Positions 19,140-28,731 are shown, numbered from the stretch's first letter. The stretch is 64,000 nt of DNA from Terrabacter sp. 28 (GCA_000955875.1 JYOE01000024.1:568-64567), one strand, 5' to 3'. Numbers and translations are program-made. Notes: generated by a model from the letters alone, not told the origin.

Positions 19140-20249
19140 CTATACGTTGGAAGTGGAGGGACGTGGTCCCTCCTTCTCCCTGTCCACGGCGTCTGCGTCG
19201 CGCGACGCGGCATGCGCCTGCTGGCGGGCCGAGGGCCGGTCGAGGCGCAGGCGGCCACGCAGCCGGCCGACGGGACGCTCCACCAGCACCCACGACAGCC
19301 ACGACACCACGATCGCCACGGCGATGAGCAGCAGGTTGCGTGGCGTCGAGTGCTCGCCCAGCAGCCGGCTGTTGATGAGCGTCTGGTGCCACAGGTAGAG
19401 CGCGTAGCTGATGGTGCCGAAGAAGACCATGACGCGGGATCCCACGATCCGCGAACGGCCCGTTGCCGCGGCATGCACGAGCCAGACCCCGATGAAGGCG
19501 TACACGGCCCCGAGCGGTCGGAAGAGCGGGTGGTCGACCTCCAGTCCGTGGCCCGGGAACGCCGACACCGCGACCATGACGACGAACGGCACGACGGGGT
19601 TCGCAGGGGGCAGCTCCCACCCGTGGCGGCTGACGGCCGCGAGCCCGAACGCCAGTGCCACACCGAGCAGCAGCGCGAAGGCGTTCGTCTCGGTGGAGAT
19701 GTCGAGGCGGACCTCGGTGCCCTGCGTCCACACCGAGTAGAACGTCGCGACCGCGGCCAGGGCGAGGACGACCGCGAGCGCGCGGGAGCGCAGCCACGTC
19801 ATCAGGGCGATGAAGACGGCGGGCCAGACGACGTAGAACTGCTCCTCGACCGAGAGCGACCACAGGTGGTTGAGCACCCCGAGGTCGGTGCCGGCGATGC
19901 GCACCCAGTTGCCGACGTAGAACAGGGACGCGAGCGCCGCGACCGGGTAGTCGGTGATGCGGCCGTCGCCCGTGGCGAGGAGCAGTGGCGGCACGAGCAG
20001 CAGCAGCAGGAGGAGCGCCGGCAGCAGGCGCAGGGCGCGCCGGCCCCAGAAGCGCCACAGGCTGATCGAGCCCCAGCGGTCCCACTCGCGCAGGAGCAGG
20101 CTGGTGATGAGGTAGCCCGAGAGGACGAAGAACAGCGTCACCCCCGACAGGCCGCCCCAGCGCACGGGCAGGCCCGAGTGTGCGGCGACGACGAGGAGGA
20201 TGGCGAGGCCTCGGACGCCGTCGAGGTCGCGGCTGCGGGTGTGCTGCAC
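19140..20249 (-). CDS. OafA/YrhL-type membrane acyltransferase
   Basis: 369 residues, about ten membrane helices of the acyltransferase-3 family; the N-terminal LDGVRGLAILLVVAAHSG block and FFVLSGYLITSLLLREW are typical, as is SLSVEEQFYVVWP. Such proteins O-acylate cell-surface glycans or lipids. There is no C-terminal SGNH domain. Acceptor unknown. It lies upstream of helR on the same strand, with the RAE-like site between them, so helR probably has its own promoter. Confidence 0.87.
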   Translation of the reverse strand: MQHTRSRDLDGVRGLAILLVVAAHSGLPVRWGGLSGVTLFFVLSGYLITSLLLREWDRWGSISLWRFWGRRALRLLPALLLLLLLVPPLLLATGDGRITDYPVAALASLFYVGNWVRIAGTDLGVLNHLWSLSVEEQFYVVWPAVFIALMTWLRSRALAVVLALAAVATFYSVWTQGTEVRLDISTETNAFALLLGVALAFGLAAVSRHGWELPPANPVVPFVVMVAVSAFPGHGLEVDHPLFRPLGAVYAFIGVWLVHAAATGRSRIVGSRVMVFFGTISYALYLWHQTLINSRLLGEHSTPRNLLLIAVAIVVSWLSWVLVERPVGRLRGRLRLDRPSARQQAHAASRDADAVDREKEGPRPSTSNV

Positions 20250-20277
20250 GCGGACAAGGCTAGGGGCGCACCCGGTC

Positions 20278-20283
20278 TAGGAT
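20278..20283 (+). promoter_or_regulatory. Putative -10 box for aspS
   Basis: TAGGAT lies in the 129-base gap between the divergent acyltransferase gene and aspS, giving a leader of ~90 bases. No clear -35. Other sequence in this gap shows nothing I can assign. Confidence 0.35.
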
Positions 20284-20378
20284 GAAACCTCGGTGCCGCA
20301 CGCCGACCGCGTGCGAGGCCACCCGAACCCCAGCGGCCCCACGCGTCGCGTCCCCACCCGTCCTCGGAAGGATTTTCC

Positions 20379-22208
20379 GTGCTCCGCACTCACGAGGCCG
20401 GCACGCTCCGTGCCGACCACGCAGGTCAGACCGTCACCCTCACCGGCTGGGTGGCGCGGCGTCGAGACCATGGCGGGGTCGCCTTCCTCGACCTGCGCGA
20501 CGCCTCGGGGGTCGCCCAGGTCGTCGCGCGCGACGAGGTGCTCGCGCAGGGCGGCGCGCACGACGTGCGCAACGAGTACTGCGTCAAGGTGGTCGGCGAG
20601 GTGCGCGAGCGTCCCGAGGGCAACGCGAACCCCGACCTGCCGACCGGCGACATCGAGGTCATCGTCAGCGAGCTCGAGGTGCTCAACGCCGCGGCCCCGC
20701 TGCCGTTCCAGATCGACGAGCGCGTGACGGTCGGCGAGGAGGCCCGCCTCAAGCACCGCTACCTCGACCTGCGGCGCCCCGGCGCCAGCTCGGCCGGCTC
20801 GGCGATCCGACTGCGGTCCAAGGTCAACGCCGCTGCCCGCAAGGTGCTCGGCGGACGTGACTTCGTCGAGATCGAGACGCCCACCCTCACCCGCTCGACC
20901 CCCGAGGGTGCGCGCGACTTCCTCGTGCCGGCCCGCCTCGCGCCCGGCTCGTGGTACGCCCTGCCGCAGAGCCCGCAGCTGTTCAAGCAGCTGCTCATGG
21001 TCGCCGGCATGGAGCGCTACTACCAGATCGCGCGCTGCTACCGCGACGAGGACTTCCGCGCCGACCGACAGCCCGAGTTCACCCAGCTCGACATCGAGAT
21101 GAGCTTCGTCGAGCAGGCCGACGTCATCGAGCTCGGTGAGGCGATCGTCCAGGAGATCTGGTCGCTCATCGGCGTCGACCTCACCACGCCCTTCCTGCAG
21201 ATGACCTACGCCGAGGCGATGGCCCGCTACGGCTCCGACAAGCCCGACCTGCGCTTCGGCAACGAGCTCGTCGAGTGCACCGACTACTTCAAGGACACGA
21301 CCTTCCGGGTGTTCCAGGCCGAGTACGTCGGCGCCGTCGTCATGCCCGGCGGCGCGAGCCAGCCGCGCAAGCAGCTCGACGCGTGGCAGGAGTGGGCCAA
21401 GCAGCGCGGCGCGCGCGGGCTCGCGTACGTCCTCGTCCAGGAGGACGGCGAGCTGGGTGGCCCCGTCGCCAAGAACCTCACGGACGCCGAGCGCGAGGGT
21501 CTGGCGGCGCACGTCGGCGCCCAGCCCGGCGACTGCATCTTCTTCGCGGCCGGCGCGACGAAGGCGAGCCGTGCGCTCCTCGGTGCCGCACGCCTCGAGA
21601 TCGGCCGCCGGTGCGAGCTCATCGACGAGGACGCGTGGAGCTTCCTCTGGGTGCTCGATGCTCCGCTCTTCGAGCCGGCCGCCGACGCCACCGCGTCGGG
21701 GGACGTCGCCCTCGGCTACAGCGCCTGGACCGCGGTGCACCACGCGTTCACCTCGCCGAAGAAGGAGTTCGAGGACACCTTCGACACCGACCCCGGCTCG
21801 GCGCTCGCCTACGCGTACGACATGGTCTGCAACGGCAACGAGATCGGTGGCGGCTCGATCCGTATCCACCGCCGCGACGTGCAGGAGCGCGTGTTCAAGG
21901 TGATGGGCATCTCCGAGGAGGAGGCCCAGGAGAAGTTCGGCTTCCTCCTCGAGGCCTTCCAGTTCGGCGCCCCGCCGCACGGCGGCATCGCGTTCGGCTG
22001 GGACCGCATCGTCTCGCTGCTGGCCCGCACCGACTCGATCCGCGACGTCATCGCCTTCCCGAAGTCCGGTGGCGGCTACGACCCGCTGACTGCGGCGCCG
22101 GCGCCGATCACCCCGGCCCAGCGGAAGGAGGCCGGTGTCGACGCGAAGCCGGCAGCCACCGCTCCGGCTCCGCAGGGGGCGCCCGAGGTCAGCCCGAACC
22201 GCAGCTGA
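20379..22208 (+). CDS. aspS: Aspartyl-tRNA synthetase
   Basis: 609 residues. N-terminal OB-fold anticodon-binding domain (TGWVARRRDHGGVAFLDLRD), class II motif 2 (YYQIARCYRDEDFRADRQPEF), a GAD insertion, and motif 3 near the end (GIAFGWDRIVSLLA). It charges tRNA-Asp, and in actinobacteria without an asparaginyl synthetase also tRNA-Asn; which applies here cannot be decided from the window. GTG start behind ggaagga. The C-terminal ~25 residues are an Ala/Pro tail. Confidence 0.95.
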   Translation: MLRTHEAGTLRADHAGQTVTLTGWVARRRDHGGVAFLDLRDASGVAQVVARDEVLAQGGAHDVRNEYCVKVVGEVRERPEGNANPDLPTGDIEVIVSELEVLNAAAPLPFQIDERVTVGEEARLKHRYLDLRRPGASSAGSAIRLRSKVNAAARKVLGGRDFVEIETPTLTRSTPEGARDFLVPARLAPGSWYALPQSPQLFKQLLMVAGMERYYQIARCYRDEDFRADRQPEFTQLDIEMSFVEQADVIELGEAIVQEIWSLIGVDLTTPFLQMTYAEAMARYGSDKPDLRFGNELVECTDYFKDTTFRVFQAEYVGAVVMPGGASQPRKQLDAWQEWAKQRGARGLAYVLVQEDGELGGPVAKNLTDAEREGLAAHVGAQPGDCIFFAAGATKASRALLGAARLEIGRRCELIDEDAWSFLWVLDAPLFEPAADATASGDVALGYSAWTAVHHAFTSPKKEFEDTFDTDPGSALAYAYDMVCNGNEIGGGSIRIHRRDVQERVFKVMGISEEEAQEKFGFLLEAFQFGAPPHGGIAFGWDRIVSLLARTDSIRDVIAFPKSGGGYDPLTAAPAPITPAQRKEAGVDAKPAATAPAPQGAPEVSPNRS

Positions 22209-22226
22209 GCCCGGCCCTGGAACCCG

Positions 22227-22913
22227 TCACGCGTCGGCGGGGCGCGGGCCGGTGAAGCCGTGCTCGCGCACGCCGTCGACAGTGGTCACGGTCCGCTCGG
22301 CCCAGAAGCAGAGCAGGTCGCGCACCGGCTCGGCCTCGCGCAACGGGCTGCGGTAGCACCAGGCGATGTCGCGGCCGTTGTCGCCCTCCGCGCTCAGGTA
22401 CGAGGCATGACCCTTGTAGGCGCACGTCGTCCTCGTGTCGCTCGGCACGAGGAGGTCGGTGTGCACGTCGTGTGCGGGCAGGTACCAGCGCGTCGGCAGG
22501 CCCGTCTCGAAGAGCGCGACGGGCCGGCGGGAGTGCGCGAGCTCGACGCCGTCGAGCTCGACCCTCACCTCGCGGGTGCTGTGCAGGATGTCGATGCGGG
22601 CGAACGGGTCGTGCGGGTGACCGACGACCGGTTCGTCCTCCTCGAGCCAGTCGAAGTCGCCGAAGGGCAGCAGCACGTGCCCCTCGACGCCTTCACCCTC
22701 GAGGACCACAGCCCCGTCGGGGAGGCTGTCGGGCAGGGCGGCCCGTGGCACGGCGTACTGCGGGACGACGTGGCGGGGGAGCCACACCACCAGCGCCTCG
22801 GTGGTGTCGCAGAGGGCAGCGCCGTCGCGGCTGGCCCGCAGGCGCTTGGCGGTGGAGGCGTAGCGCAGCCGGGCGCGCTGCTCCAGCTGCTGGGCACGCA
22901 GGTCGATCGTCAT
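22227..22913 (-). CDS. DUF427-domain protein
   Basis: 228 residues from ATG at 22913 (MTIDLRAQQLEQRARLRY). It contains two DUF427-type beta-tent modules, the second ending in CAYKGHASYLSAEGDNGRDIAWCYRSP, the family hallmark. Function unknown. It converges on aspS, with an 18-base gap lacking a terminator hairpin. Confidence 0.8.
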   Translation of the reverse strand: MTIDLRAQQLEQRARLRYASTAKRLRASRDGAALCDTTEALVVWLPRHVVPQYAVPRAALPDSLPDGAVVLEGEGVEGHVLLPFGDFDWLEEDEPVVGHPHDPFARIDILHSTREVRVELDGVELAHSRRPVALFETGLPTRWYLPAHDVHTDLLVPSDTRTTCAYKGHASYLSAEGDNGRDIAWCYRSPLREAEPVRDLLCFWAERTVTTVDGVREHGFTGPRPADA

Positions 22914-22941
22914 CGCCCCAGCATCCTCGCGGGTCGACGAC

Positions 22942-22968
22942 GCCGACAAGGCCGACCAGGCCGACCAG
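22942..22968 (-). repeat. 9-base tandem repeat in the gap upstream of the DUF427 gene
   Basis: Units gccgacaag, gccgaccag and gccgaccag lie in the 76-base gap between the GNAT stop and the DUF427 start. The rest of the gap shows no clear promoter or hairpin. Confidence 0.7.
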
Positions 22969-22989
22969 GGCGGCGAGGCCGGCCACGGC

Positions 22990-23769
22990 TCAGCGGCGTA
23001 CGACCACGGGGCGGCTCGCCCAGGCGCAGACCCGCTCGTAGCCGAGCGAGAGGTAGAGCCGGCGTGCGACGTCGTTGTGCGAGTACATGCCGAGCGTGCA
23101 GACACCCGCCTCGGCGACCGCCATTCGGGTAAGCGCGCCGACGATCGTGCGGCCGAGCCCTCGCCCCCGCTGCTGCGCGTCCACGGCGACCGACGAGAGG
23201 TGTGGCGCCCCGCCGCGCGTCGCGCCCCAGGCGGCCACGGCCACCAGACGATCGGGTCGCCCGGCCGCGCCCGGCTCCTCGACCGCGAACCACCGCTCGC
23301 CGCCACCCGGCTCGGTGTCGGCCGTGGGGGAGTGGGCCACCAGGAAGGCGCGCACCTCGTCGGCCCGCCCGACGTCGTCGAGGGGCCGCACGAGGTCATG
23401 CGCCGGGGCGGCCGGAGGGCCCGCCGTGGTGTGGAACCACTCCCAGTCGCCGCCCTCCAGCACCCGGTAGCGCTCACGTAGGAGCAGCTCGAGATGCTGG
23501 GGAACACTGACGGAGAAGGCTTTTCGTGTCGGGTCGACCTCGTCGGCGATCTGTGGGAGGGCGTCGATCAAGGCAGCGACGCCCCCGTCGTCCCCCAGCA
23601 CGTTCACGGTGCGACGGACCGCCTTGCGGGTGCGCTGGAAGGCGACAGCGCCCGGCACGCTCCACCAGGTGTCGGCGAGCTCCTCGGTGACCTCCCAGCG
23701 GACGAAGGGATGGTCGCCGGTGCGGCGCAGCAGCTCGGTGAGACCGTGCCCGGTGACGACCGCCGTCAC
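22990..23769 (-). CDS. GNAT-family N-acetyltransferase
   Basis: 259 residues from GTG at 23769, which overlaps the MMPL stop by four bases; an upstream in-frame ATG would extend into the MMPL gene and is less likely. The C-terminal ~130 residues are a GNAT domain with the acetyl-CoA loop QQRGRGLG, HLSSVAVDAQ before it and NDVARRLYLSLGYE after it. The N-terminal half is a separate helical region, perhaps a degenerate second GNAT fold. Substrate unknown. Confidence 0.82.
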   Translation of the reverse strand: MTAVVTGHGLTELLRRTGDHPFVRWEVTEELADTWWSVPGAVAFQRTRKAVRRTVNVLGDDGGVAALIDALPQIADEVDPTRKAFSVSVPQHLELLLRERYRVLEGGDWEWFHTTAGPPAAPAHDLVRPLDDVGRADEVRAFLVAHSPTADTEPGGGERWFAVEEPGAAGRPDRLVAVAAWGATRGGAPHLSSVAVDAQQRGRGLGRTIVGALTRMAVAEAGVCTLGMYSHNDVARRLYLSLGYERVCAWASRPVVVRR

Positions 23770-25967
23770 TCCGTGATCCCGAACCGGTCGTGCACGCGTC
23801 GCAGCGGCGCCGGCGCCCACCAGTTCCAGCGCCCGAGCAGCGTCATCGTGGCCGGCACCAGGAGCATCCGCACGAGCGTGGCGTCGATGGCCACCGCGGC
23901 GACGAGGGCCACGCCCATCTGCTTGATGATGAGGATGTCACCCGCGACGAAGCCCGCGAAGACGATGACGATGAGCAGGGCCGCCGAAGTGATGATCCGG
24001 CCCGTGCGCTGCAGACCGAGCGACACGGCGCGGTCGTTGACGGCCCCGTGCCGGTGGAACTCGACGATGCGCGAGAGCAGGAAGACCTCGTAGTCCATGG
24101 ACAGCCCGAAGCCGAACGCGAGCACGAGGAAGGGGACCATGGACTCGACGGCCCCGACGGACGAGAAGCCGAGCAGCCCCTCCAGGTGGCCCTCCTGGAA
24201 GATCCACACGACCACGCCCAGGGCGGCACCGAGCGAGATGAGGTTGAGCAGCAGGGCCTTGAGTGGCACCACGACCGAGCCGGTCATCAGGAAGAGCAGC
24301 ACGAACGTGCCGAGCACGACCAGCCCGACGGCGTACGGGGCGCGGGCCGACATCGAGTCGAGGAAGTCGATCTGACCGGCCGCCTGTCCGGTCGTCAGCG
24401 TCTCGAACGGGGCGGTGCTGTCGCGCACCGCGGTGACGAGGTCCTGCGCCTGGTCGGAGGTCGGGCCACCCGCCACCCGCAGGTCGACCCGCTGGTGCGT
24501 GGCGCCGAGGGGCTGCACGGTGACGCTCTCGACACCGGGTGAGGTGCGGAACCCGTCGGCCCAGGCCGTGACCGCGTTGCGGTCGGGCGATGCGGCGACC
24601 ACCGTCACCTCGGGTGCCGTGAGGGCCGGGTAGTCGCGTGCGAGGTCCTCGAAGAAGACACGCTGGTCGGCGCCCTTCGGCAGCAGCTCGGTGCCCGAGG
24701 AGGTGAGCTTCATCGACAGGGTGGGGAGCGCCAGCGTCACGAGGACGACGACGGCCGCCGCGATGACGAGGACGGGACGCCGCTGCACCGCGTGCGCCAG
24801 CCGGGAGAAGAGGCCGACGTCGGATGGCCGCTCGACCGCCTTGCGGGAGAGGCGTTTTGCGCCGATGACGCAGAGCGCCGGCACGAGCGTGATCGCGACG
24901 ACCATGGCGACGAGGACGATGGAGACACCGGCGACCCCGATGGCGCGCATGATCGACGCCTCGAACGTCAGCAGGCCGGCGAGGGCGATCGCCACGGTGA
25001 GGCCGGAGAACAGCACGGTGCGTCCCGCGGTCGCCACGGTGCGCTCGGTGGCGTGCGCCACCTCCTCACGTGTCGGCACCTCGTGCTGACGGTGGGCGAG
25101 CTCCTCGCGGAACCGGCTCACGGTGAGCAGCCCGTAGTCGATGGAGAGGCCGAGTCCGAGGAGCGTCACGATGTTGACCACCGTCGCGTCGAGCTCGACC
25201 GCGTGGGAGAAGCCGAACAGCGAGAGCAGGCCGCCGCCGATCGCCACGACCGCCCCGATGATCGGCATCCCGGCCGCGATGAAGCCACCGAAGACGAAGA
25301 CCATGACGAGGAACGTCAGCGGCAGCGCGATGCCTTCGCCGCGCAGCAGGTCGCGCTCGACCGTGCTCGTGATCGCGGTGATGACCTTGTCGGAGCTGCC
25401 CAGCCGGCCGGTGCCGCCCATCGCGTCCGGCACCGCGAGCAGCGCCTTCTCGGTGGCGGCCTCGGCGGCGTCCTGAGCCTGCTCGTCGAGATCGGGCCGG
25501 AAGTCCACGACGGTGACGAAACCGTCGGGTGCGCCGCTGGGGGAGCCGGCCCGCAGCAGCGGCGCGACGGAGGGGTCGGTGGGGCCTCCGGGCGCGAGCA
25601 GCGGCGACCGGACGTTCTTGACGCCGGGCACGGCTGCGACCGCGCGGGTGCGCTCGGCGCCGACCGCGACGGCCTTCGCATCCCCGAGGTCGACCCCCGA
25701 GACCTGCATCGTCAGGGTCTGCAGCGTCGGGTTGCTCTCGGCGATGACGTCCTGGGCTCGCGAGGCCTCGGAGTCGACGGTCGGTGCGCCGGAGTGGAGG
25801 CGTTCGAAGAGGCTCTCGCCGGTGACCCCTCCGACGGCCACGGCGAAGCACGTGACCGCGACGACGACCCAGGCGAGGACCCACGACCGCGGGTGGCGGG
25901 CGAGCAGCCTTCCGAGGCGGGCCAGTCGCGAGGTCGGGACCGGCCCGGCAGGTGACGGTTTCAGCAC
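23766..25967 (-). CDS. MMPL-family RND transporter
   Basis: 733 residues with 11-12 membrane helices in two halves, each with an extracytoplasmic domain after the first helix. The conserved GLGLSIDYGLLTVSRFRE in the first half and GFGLSMDYEVFLLSRIVE in the second carry the proton-relay Asp-Tyr pairs. Members export lipids or drugs using the proton gradient. Cargo unknown; no lipid-synthesis genes are adjacent. GTG start only 17 bases from the divergent rarA start, so rarA promoter elements lie in this coding region. Confidence 0.88.
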   Translation of the reverse strand: MLKPSPAGPVPTSRLARLGRLLARHPRSWVLAWVVVAVTCFAVAVGGVTGESLFERLHSGAPTVDSEASRAQDVIAESNPTLQTLTMQVSGVDLGDAKAVAVGAERTRAVAAVPGVKNVRSPLLAPGGPTDPSVAPLLRAGSPSGAPDGFVTVVDFRPDLDEQAQDAAEAATEKALLAVPDAMGGTGRLGSSDKVITAITSTVERDLLRGEGIALPLTFLVMVFVFGGFIAAGMPIIGAVVAIGGGLLSLFGFSHAVELDATVVNIVTLLGLGLSIDYGLLTVSRFREELAHRQHEVPTREEVAHATERTVATAGRTVLFSGLTVAIALAGLLTFEASIMRAIGVAGVSIVLVAMVVAITLVPALCVIGAKRLSRKAVERPSDVGLFSRLAHAVQRRPVLVIAAAVVVLVTLALPTLSMKLTSSGTELLPKGADQRVFFEDLARDYPALTAPEVTVVAASPDRNAVTAWADGFRTSPGVESVTVQPLGATHQRVDLRVAGGPTSDQAQDLVTAVRDSTAPFETLTTGQAAGQIDFLDSMSARAPYAVGLVVLGTFVLLFLMTGSVVVPLKALLLNLISLGAALGVVVWIFQEGHLEGLLGFSSVGAVESMVPFLVLAFGFGLSMDYEVFLLSRIVEFHRHGAVNDRAVSLGLQRTGRIITSAALLIVIVFAGFVAGDILIIKQMGVALVAAVAIDATLVRMLLVPATMTLLGRWNWWAPAPLRRVHDRFGITE

Positions 25968-25972
25968 GCGGA

Positions 25973-25978
25973 TAGCCT
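25973..25978 (+). promoter_or_regulatory. Putative -10 box for leaderless rarA transcript
   Basis: TAGCCT ends seven bases before the rarA GTG at 25985, in the 17-base divergent gap. There is no room for a Shine-Dalgarno site. Confidence 0.4.
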
Positions 25979-25984
25979 TCCACA

Positions 25985-27388
25985 GTGATGTCGAACAGCA
26001 CCGAGGACCTCTTCGGAGCAGCGTCCGCGGCCGAACGCGGTGAGCAGCCGGCGTCGGCCGGTGTGGCGCCGCTCGCCGTCCGGATGCGGCCGCGCACCCT
26101 CGACGAGGTGCGCGGCCAGGGCAAGGTGCTGCGCCCCGGAAGCCCGCTGCGGCGCCTCATCGAGGGGTCCGGTGGGGCGGCCGGCCCACTCTCGGCGATC
26201 CTCTGGGGCCCGCCCGGCACCGGCAAGACCACCCTGGCGCACCTCGTCGCGACCGTCGCCGACCGACGCTTCGTCGAGCTGTCGGCCGTCACGGCCGGTG
26301 TCAAGGACGTGCGGGCGGTCATGGAGGGGGCGGTGCGCGAGCGCGATCTCTACGGCCGCCAGACCGTGCTCTTCCTCGACGAGATCCACCGCTTCACCAA
26401 GGCGCAGCAGGACGCGCTGCTGCCCGGGGTCGAGAACCGCACCGTCATCCTCGTCGCCGCGACGACCGAGAACCCGTCGTTCAGCATCATCTCGCCGCTG
26501 CTCTCACGCTCCGTCCTCGTCACCCTCGAGTCGCTGTCGGACGAGGAGGTCGGCGACCTACTCGCGGCAGCGCTGACCGACGAGCGCGGCTTCGACGGCG
26601 CCCACACGCTGGCACCCGACGCGACCGAGCACCTCGTGCGCATCGCCGGGGGAGACGCCCGACGGGCCCTCACCTCCCTCGAGGCTGCGGCCGGTGTGGC
26701 CGTCGACGCCCAGCCGGCCGGGCGCCTGTCCGACGAGCCCGTCGAGATCACCCTCGCCCGCGTCGAGCAGGCCGTGGCGCAGGCGGCGGTGCGCTACGAC
26801 CGGGCCGGTGACCAGCACTACGACGTCGCGAGCGCGCTCATCAAGTCGATGCGCGGCAGCGACGTCGACGCGGCCCTGCACTATCTGGCCCGGATGCTCG
26901 AGGCGGGGGAGGACCCGCGCTTCATCGCCCGGCGCATCGTCATCTCGGCGAGCGAGGACGTCGGCATGGGTGACCCCACGGCCCTGCAGACCGCCGTGGC
27001 GGCCATGCACGCCGTGGCCCAGATCGGCATGCCCGAGGCGCGCATCATCCTCGCCCAGGCGGTGGTGCACAACGCCATGGCGCCCAAGTCCAACGCGGCA
27101 TACATCGGCATCAACGAGGCGATCGCCGACGTACGCGCGGGGCGGGGTGGCGTGGTGCCCGCCCACCTGCGCGGGAGCGGGTACGCCGGGGCCGAGCGCC
27201 TCGGCCACGGCAAGGGGTACGTCTACGCCCACGACGAGCCCGACGGCGTGGCCGAGCAGCAGTACCTGCCCGACGACCTCCACGACGCGGTCAGCTACTA
27301 CCGGCCGACCGACCGGGGCTTCGAGGAGCGGCTCCGGGCGCGCTGGGAGTGGCTGTCGGGACGGTTGGGACGCACGCGCAGCGAGTGA
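25985..27388 (+). CDS. rarA: Replication-associated recombination protein A (RarA/MgsA AAA+ ATPase)
   Basis: 467 residues. Walker A GPPGTGKTTL at ~76-85, Walker B LFLDEIHRF, sensor 1 ATTENPSF, and the RarA C-terminal tetramerisation domain (ISASEDVGMGDPTAL; NAAYIGINEAI). It acts at stalled replication forks and is related to clamp loaders. GTG start, or the ATG directly after it. Corresponds to Rv2559c between aspS and alaS. Confidence 0.94.
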   Translation: MMSNSTEDLFGAASAAERGEQPASAGVAPLAVRMRPRTLDEVRGQGKVLRPGSPLRRLIEGSGGAAGPLSAILWGPPGTGKTTLAHLVATVADRRFVELSAVTAGVKDVRAVMEGAVRERDLYGRQTVLFLDEIHRFTKAQQDALLPGVENRTVILVAATTENPSFSIISPLLSRSVLVTLESLSDEEVGDLLAAALTDERGFDGAHTLAPDATEHLVRIAGGDARRALTSLEAAAGVAVDAQPAGRLSDEPVEITLARVEQAVAQAAVRYDRAGDQHYDVASALIKSMRGSDVDAALHYLARMLEAGEDPRFIARRIVISASEDVGMGDPTALQTAVAAMHAVAQIGMPEARIILAQAVVHNAMAPKSNAAYIGINEAIADVRAGRGGVVPAHLRGSGYAGAERLGHGKGYVYAHDEPDGVAEQQYLPDDLHDAVSYYRPTDRGFEERLRARWEWLSGRLGRTRSE

Positions 27389-27391
27389 CGG

Positions 27392-27440
27392 CCGACGCGC
27401 TGCGACCTGCCGCGTCGGACGCCTACCAAGGCGTACTTTT
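27392..27440 (+). terminator. Terminator region after rarA (two hairpins and a T run)
   Basis: An 8-base stem (27392-27399 with 27411-27418) is followed by a 6-base stem with 4-base loop (27419-27424 with 27429-27434) and then TTTT at 27437-27440, rare in this GC-rich sequence. Confidence 0.55.
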
Positions 27441-27663
27441 CGCGTGCACTCGGTTCCCTAAGGACATTGTGTGGCGCATTCCGGGGTTCGGTAACGATTT
27501 GTCATCCATGCCTGTCCCGATGTTCGGACGCGGGAGTCTCTGTGGCAGGCTCACGTCGTCCCGGCGGGGGTGGAGCAGCGAAGCTCCGGTCTTCCCTCGG
27601 GGACGGCTCGGGTGACGACCAACCCCGGGCGAGATGTGATCCCACCAGGATGGAGAAAACGCG
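27441..27663 (+). promoter_or_regulatory. Leader and promoter region of the peptide ABC operon
   Basis: No gene is convincing here. TTGTGT (27467-27472) and TAACGA (27492-27497), 19 bases apart, are the best promoter pair in an unusually A/T-rich patch, giving a leader of ~160 bases. A ribosome site (ggagaa) precedes the TTG at 27664. I see no riboswitch fold I can name. Confidence 0.35.
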
Positions 27664-28704
27664 TTGAACGCCATGCCGGAGCCCTCAGCGACCGAGCTGA
27701 AAGAGGCATCCGATGAGAAGCCTTCGACGACCACCCAGCAGTCCCAGGAGAAGCGCACCGGCCGTTCTCCCGGCCAGGTGGCGTGGTCGCGGCTGAAGCA
27801 GGACAAGGTCGCGATCATCTGCTTCGTCGTCATCGTCTTCTTCATCCTCCTGGCGATCTTCGCCCCGCTCGTCGTCTCGCTCCAGGCCACCGACCCGATC
27901 ACGAAGACCAAGGCCACGGTGGACGCGGTGCACACCGAGCTCGTCGACTTCAACGGCCTGCCCGAGCAGGGCTCGAGCTCGGCCCACTGGCTCGGCATCG
28001 AACCCCGCCTCGGCCGCGACCTCTTCGCCCGGTTCGCCTACGGAGCCCGCCCGTCGCTCGTCATCGGCTTCGTCGCGGCGGCCGTCTCGACGATCATCGG
28101 CGTGACGCTCGGCCTGCTCGCCGGCTACCTCGGCGGCGTCGTCGACAAGGTCATCTCCTGGGTCATCGACTTCTTCCTGTCGCTGCCCATCCTCATCGTC
28201 ATCGTGGCGGTCGTGCCCCTGTTCCAGAAGAGCATCCAGGGTGACGGCAACCTCAGCGCCGAGGAGACGTCCAACCTGCGCTTCTGGGTGCTCATCGTCG
28301 TGCTCTTCGTCCTCGGGTGGATGGGCCTGGCCCGCCTCGTGCGAGGCGAGGTAAAGAGCCTGCGCGAGCGCGAGTTCGTCCAGGCGGCGCGCGCCATCGG
28401 CGTGCCGACCCGCGGCATCCTCTTCCGCGAGGTGCTGCCCAACCTCGTCGGCCCGATCATCGTCTCGGCCTCGATCGCCGTCCCCGCCTACATCACCTAC
28501 GAGGCCACCCTGAGCTACCTCGGTGTCGGCCTCGTCGAGCCCACCGCGTCCTGGGGCCGCACCATCGCCGACGCCCAGACGCTCTTCGCCACCTACCCGC
28601 TGTGGTTGTGGCCCTCGGTCATCGGCCTCTCGCTGCTCGTGCTCTCGCTGAGCCTGCTCGGCGACTCGATCCGCGACGCCTTCGACCCCACCAGCCGCCG
28701 ATAA
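27664..28704 (+). CDS. Peptide-type ABC transporter permease (DppC/OppC family)
   Basis: 346 residues with six membrane helices: one after a ~45-residue polar N-terminus, then the BPD transmembrane domain. It has the EAA loop (REREFVQAARAIGVPTRGILFREVLPN region) that contacts the ATPases. The extracytoplasmic loop after helix 1 is long, as in OppC. TTG start; an in-frame ATG follows four codons in. Unusually this permease comes before the binding-protein gene. Solute not determinable; peptides or nickel are possible. Confidence 0.9.
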   Translation: MNAMPEPSATELKEASDEKPSTTTQQSQEKRTGRSPGQVAWSRLKQDKVAIICFVVIVFFILLAIFAPLVVSLQATDPITKTKATVDAVHTELVDFNGLPEQGSSSAHWLGIEPRLGRDLFARFAYGARPSLVIGFVAAAVSTIIGVTLGLLAGYLGGVVDKVISWVIDFFLSLPILIVIVAVVPLFQKSIQGDGNLSAEETSNLRFWVLIVVLFVLGWMGLARLVRGEVKSLREREFVQAARAIGVPTRGILFREVLPNLVGPIIVSASIAVPAYITYEATLSYLGVGLVEPTASWGRTIADAQTLFATYPLWLWPSVIGLSLLVLSLSLLGDSIRDAFDPTSRR

Positions 28705-28731
28705 CCCCACGCGGGTTCGGTTCACAGATGT

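Noticed and set aside
27349..27615. Possible 88-codon gene after rarA
   Set aside because: Overlaps the rarA end and runs through the terminator hairpins; Cys/Ser/Arg-rich composition unlike neighbours and no ribosome site.
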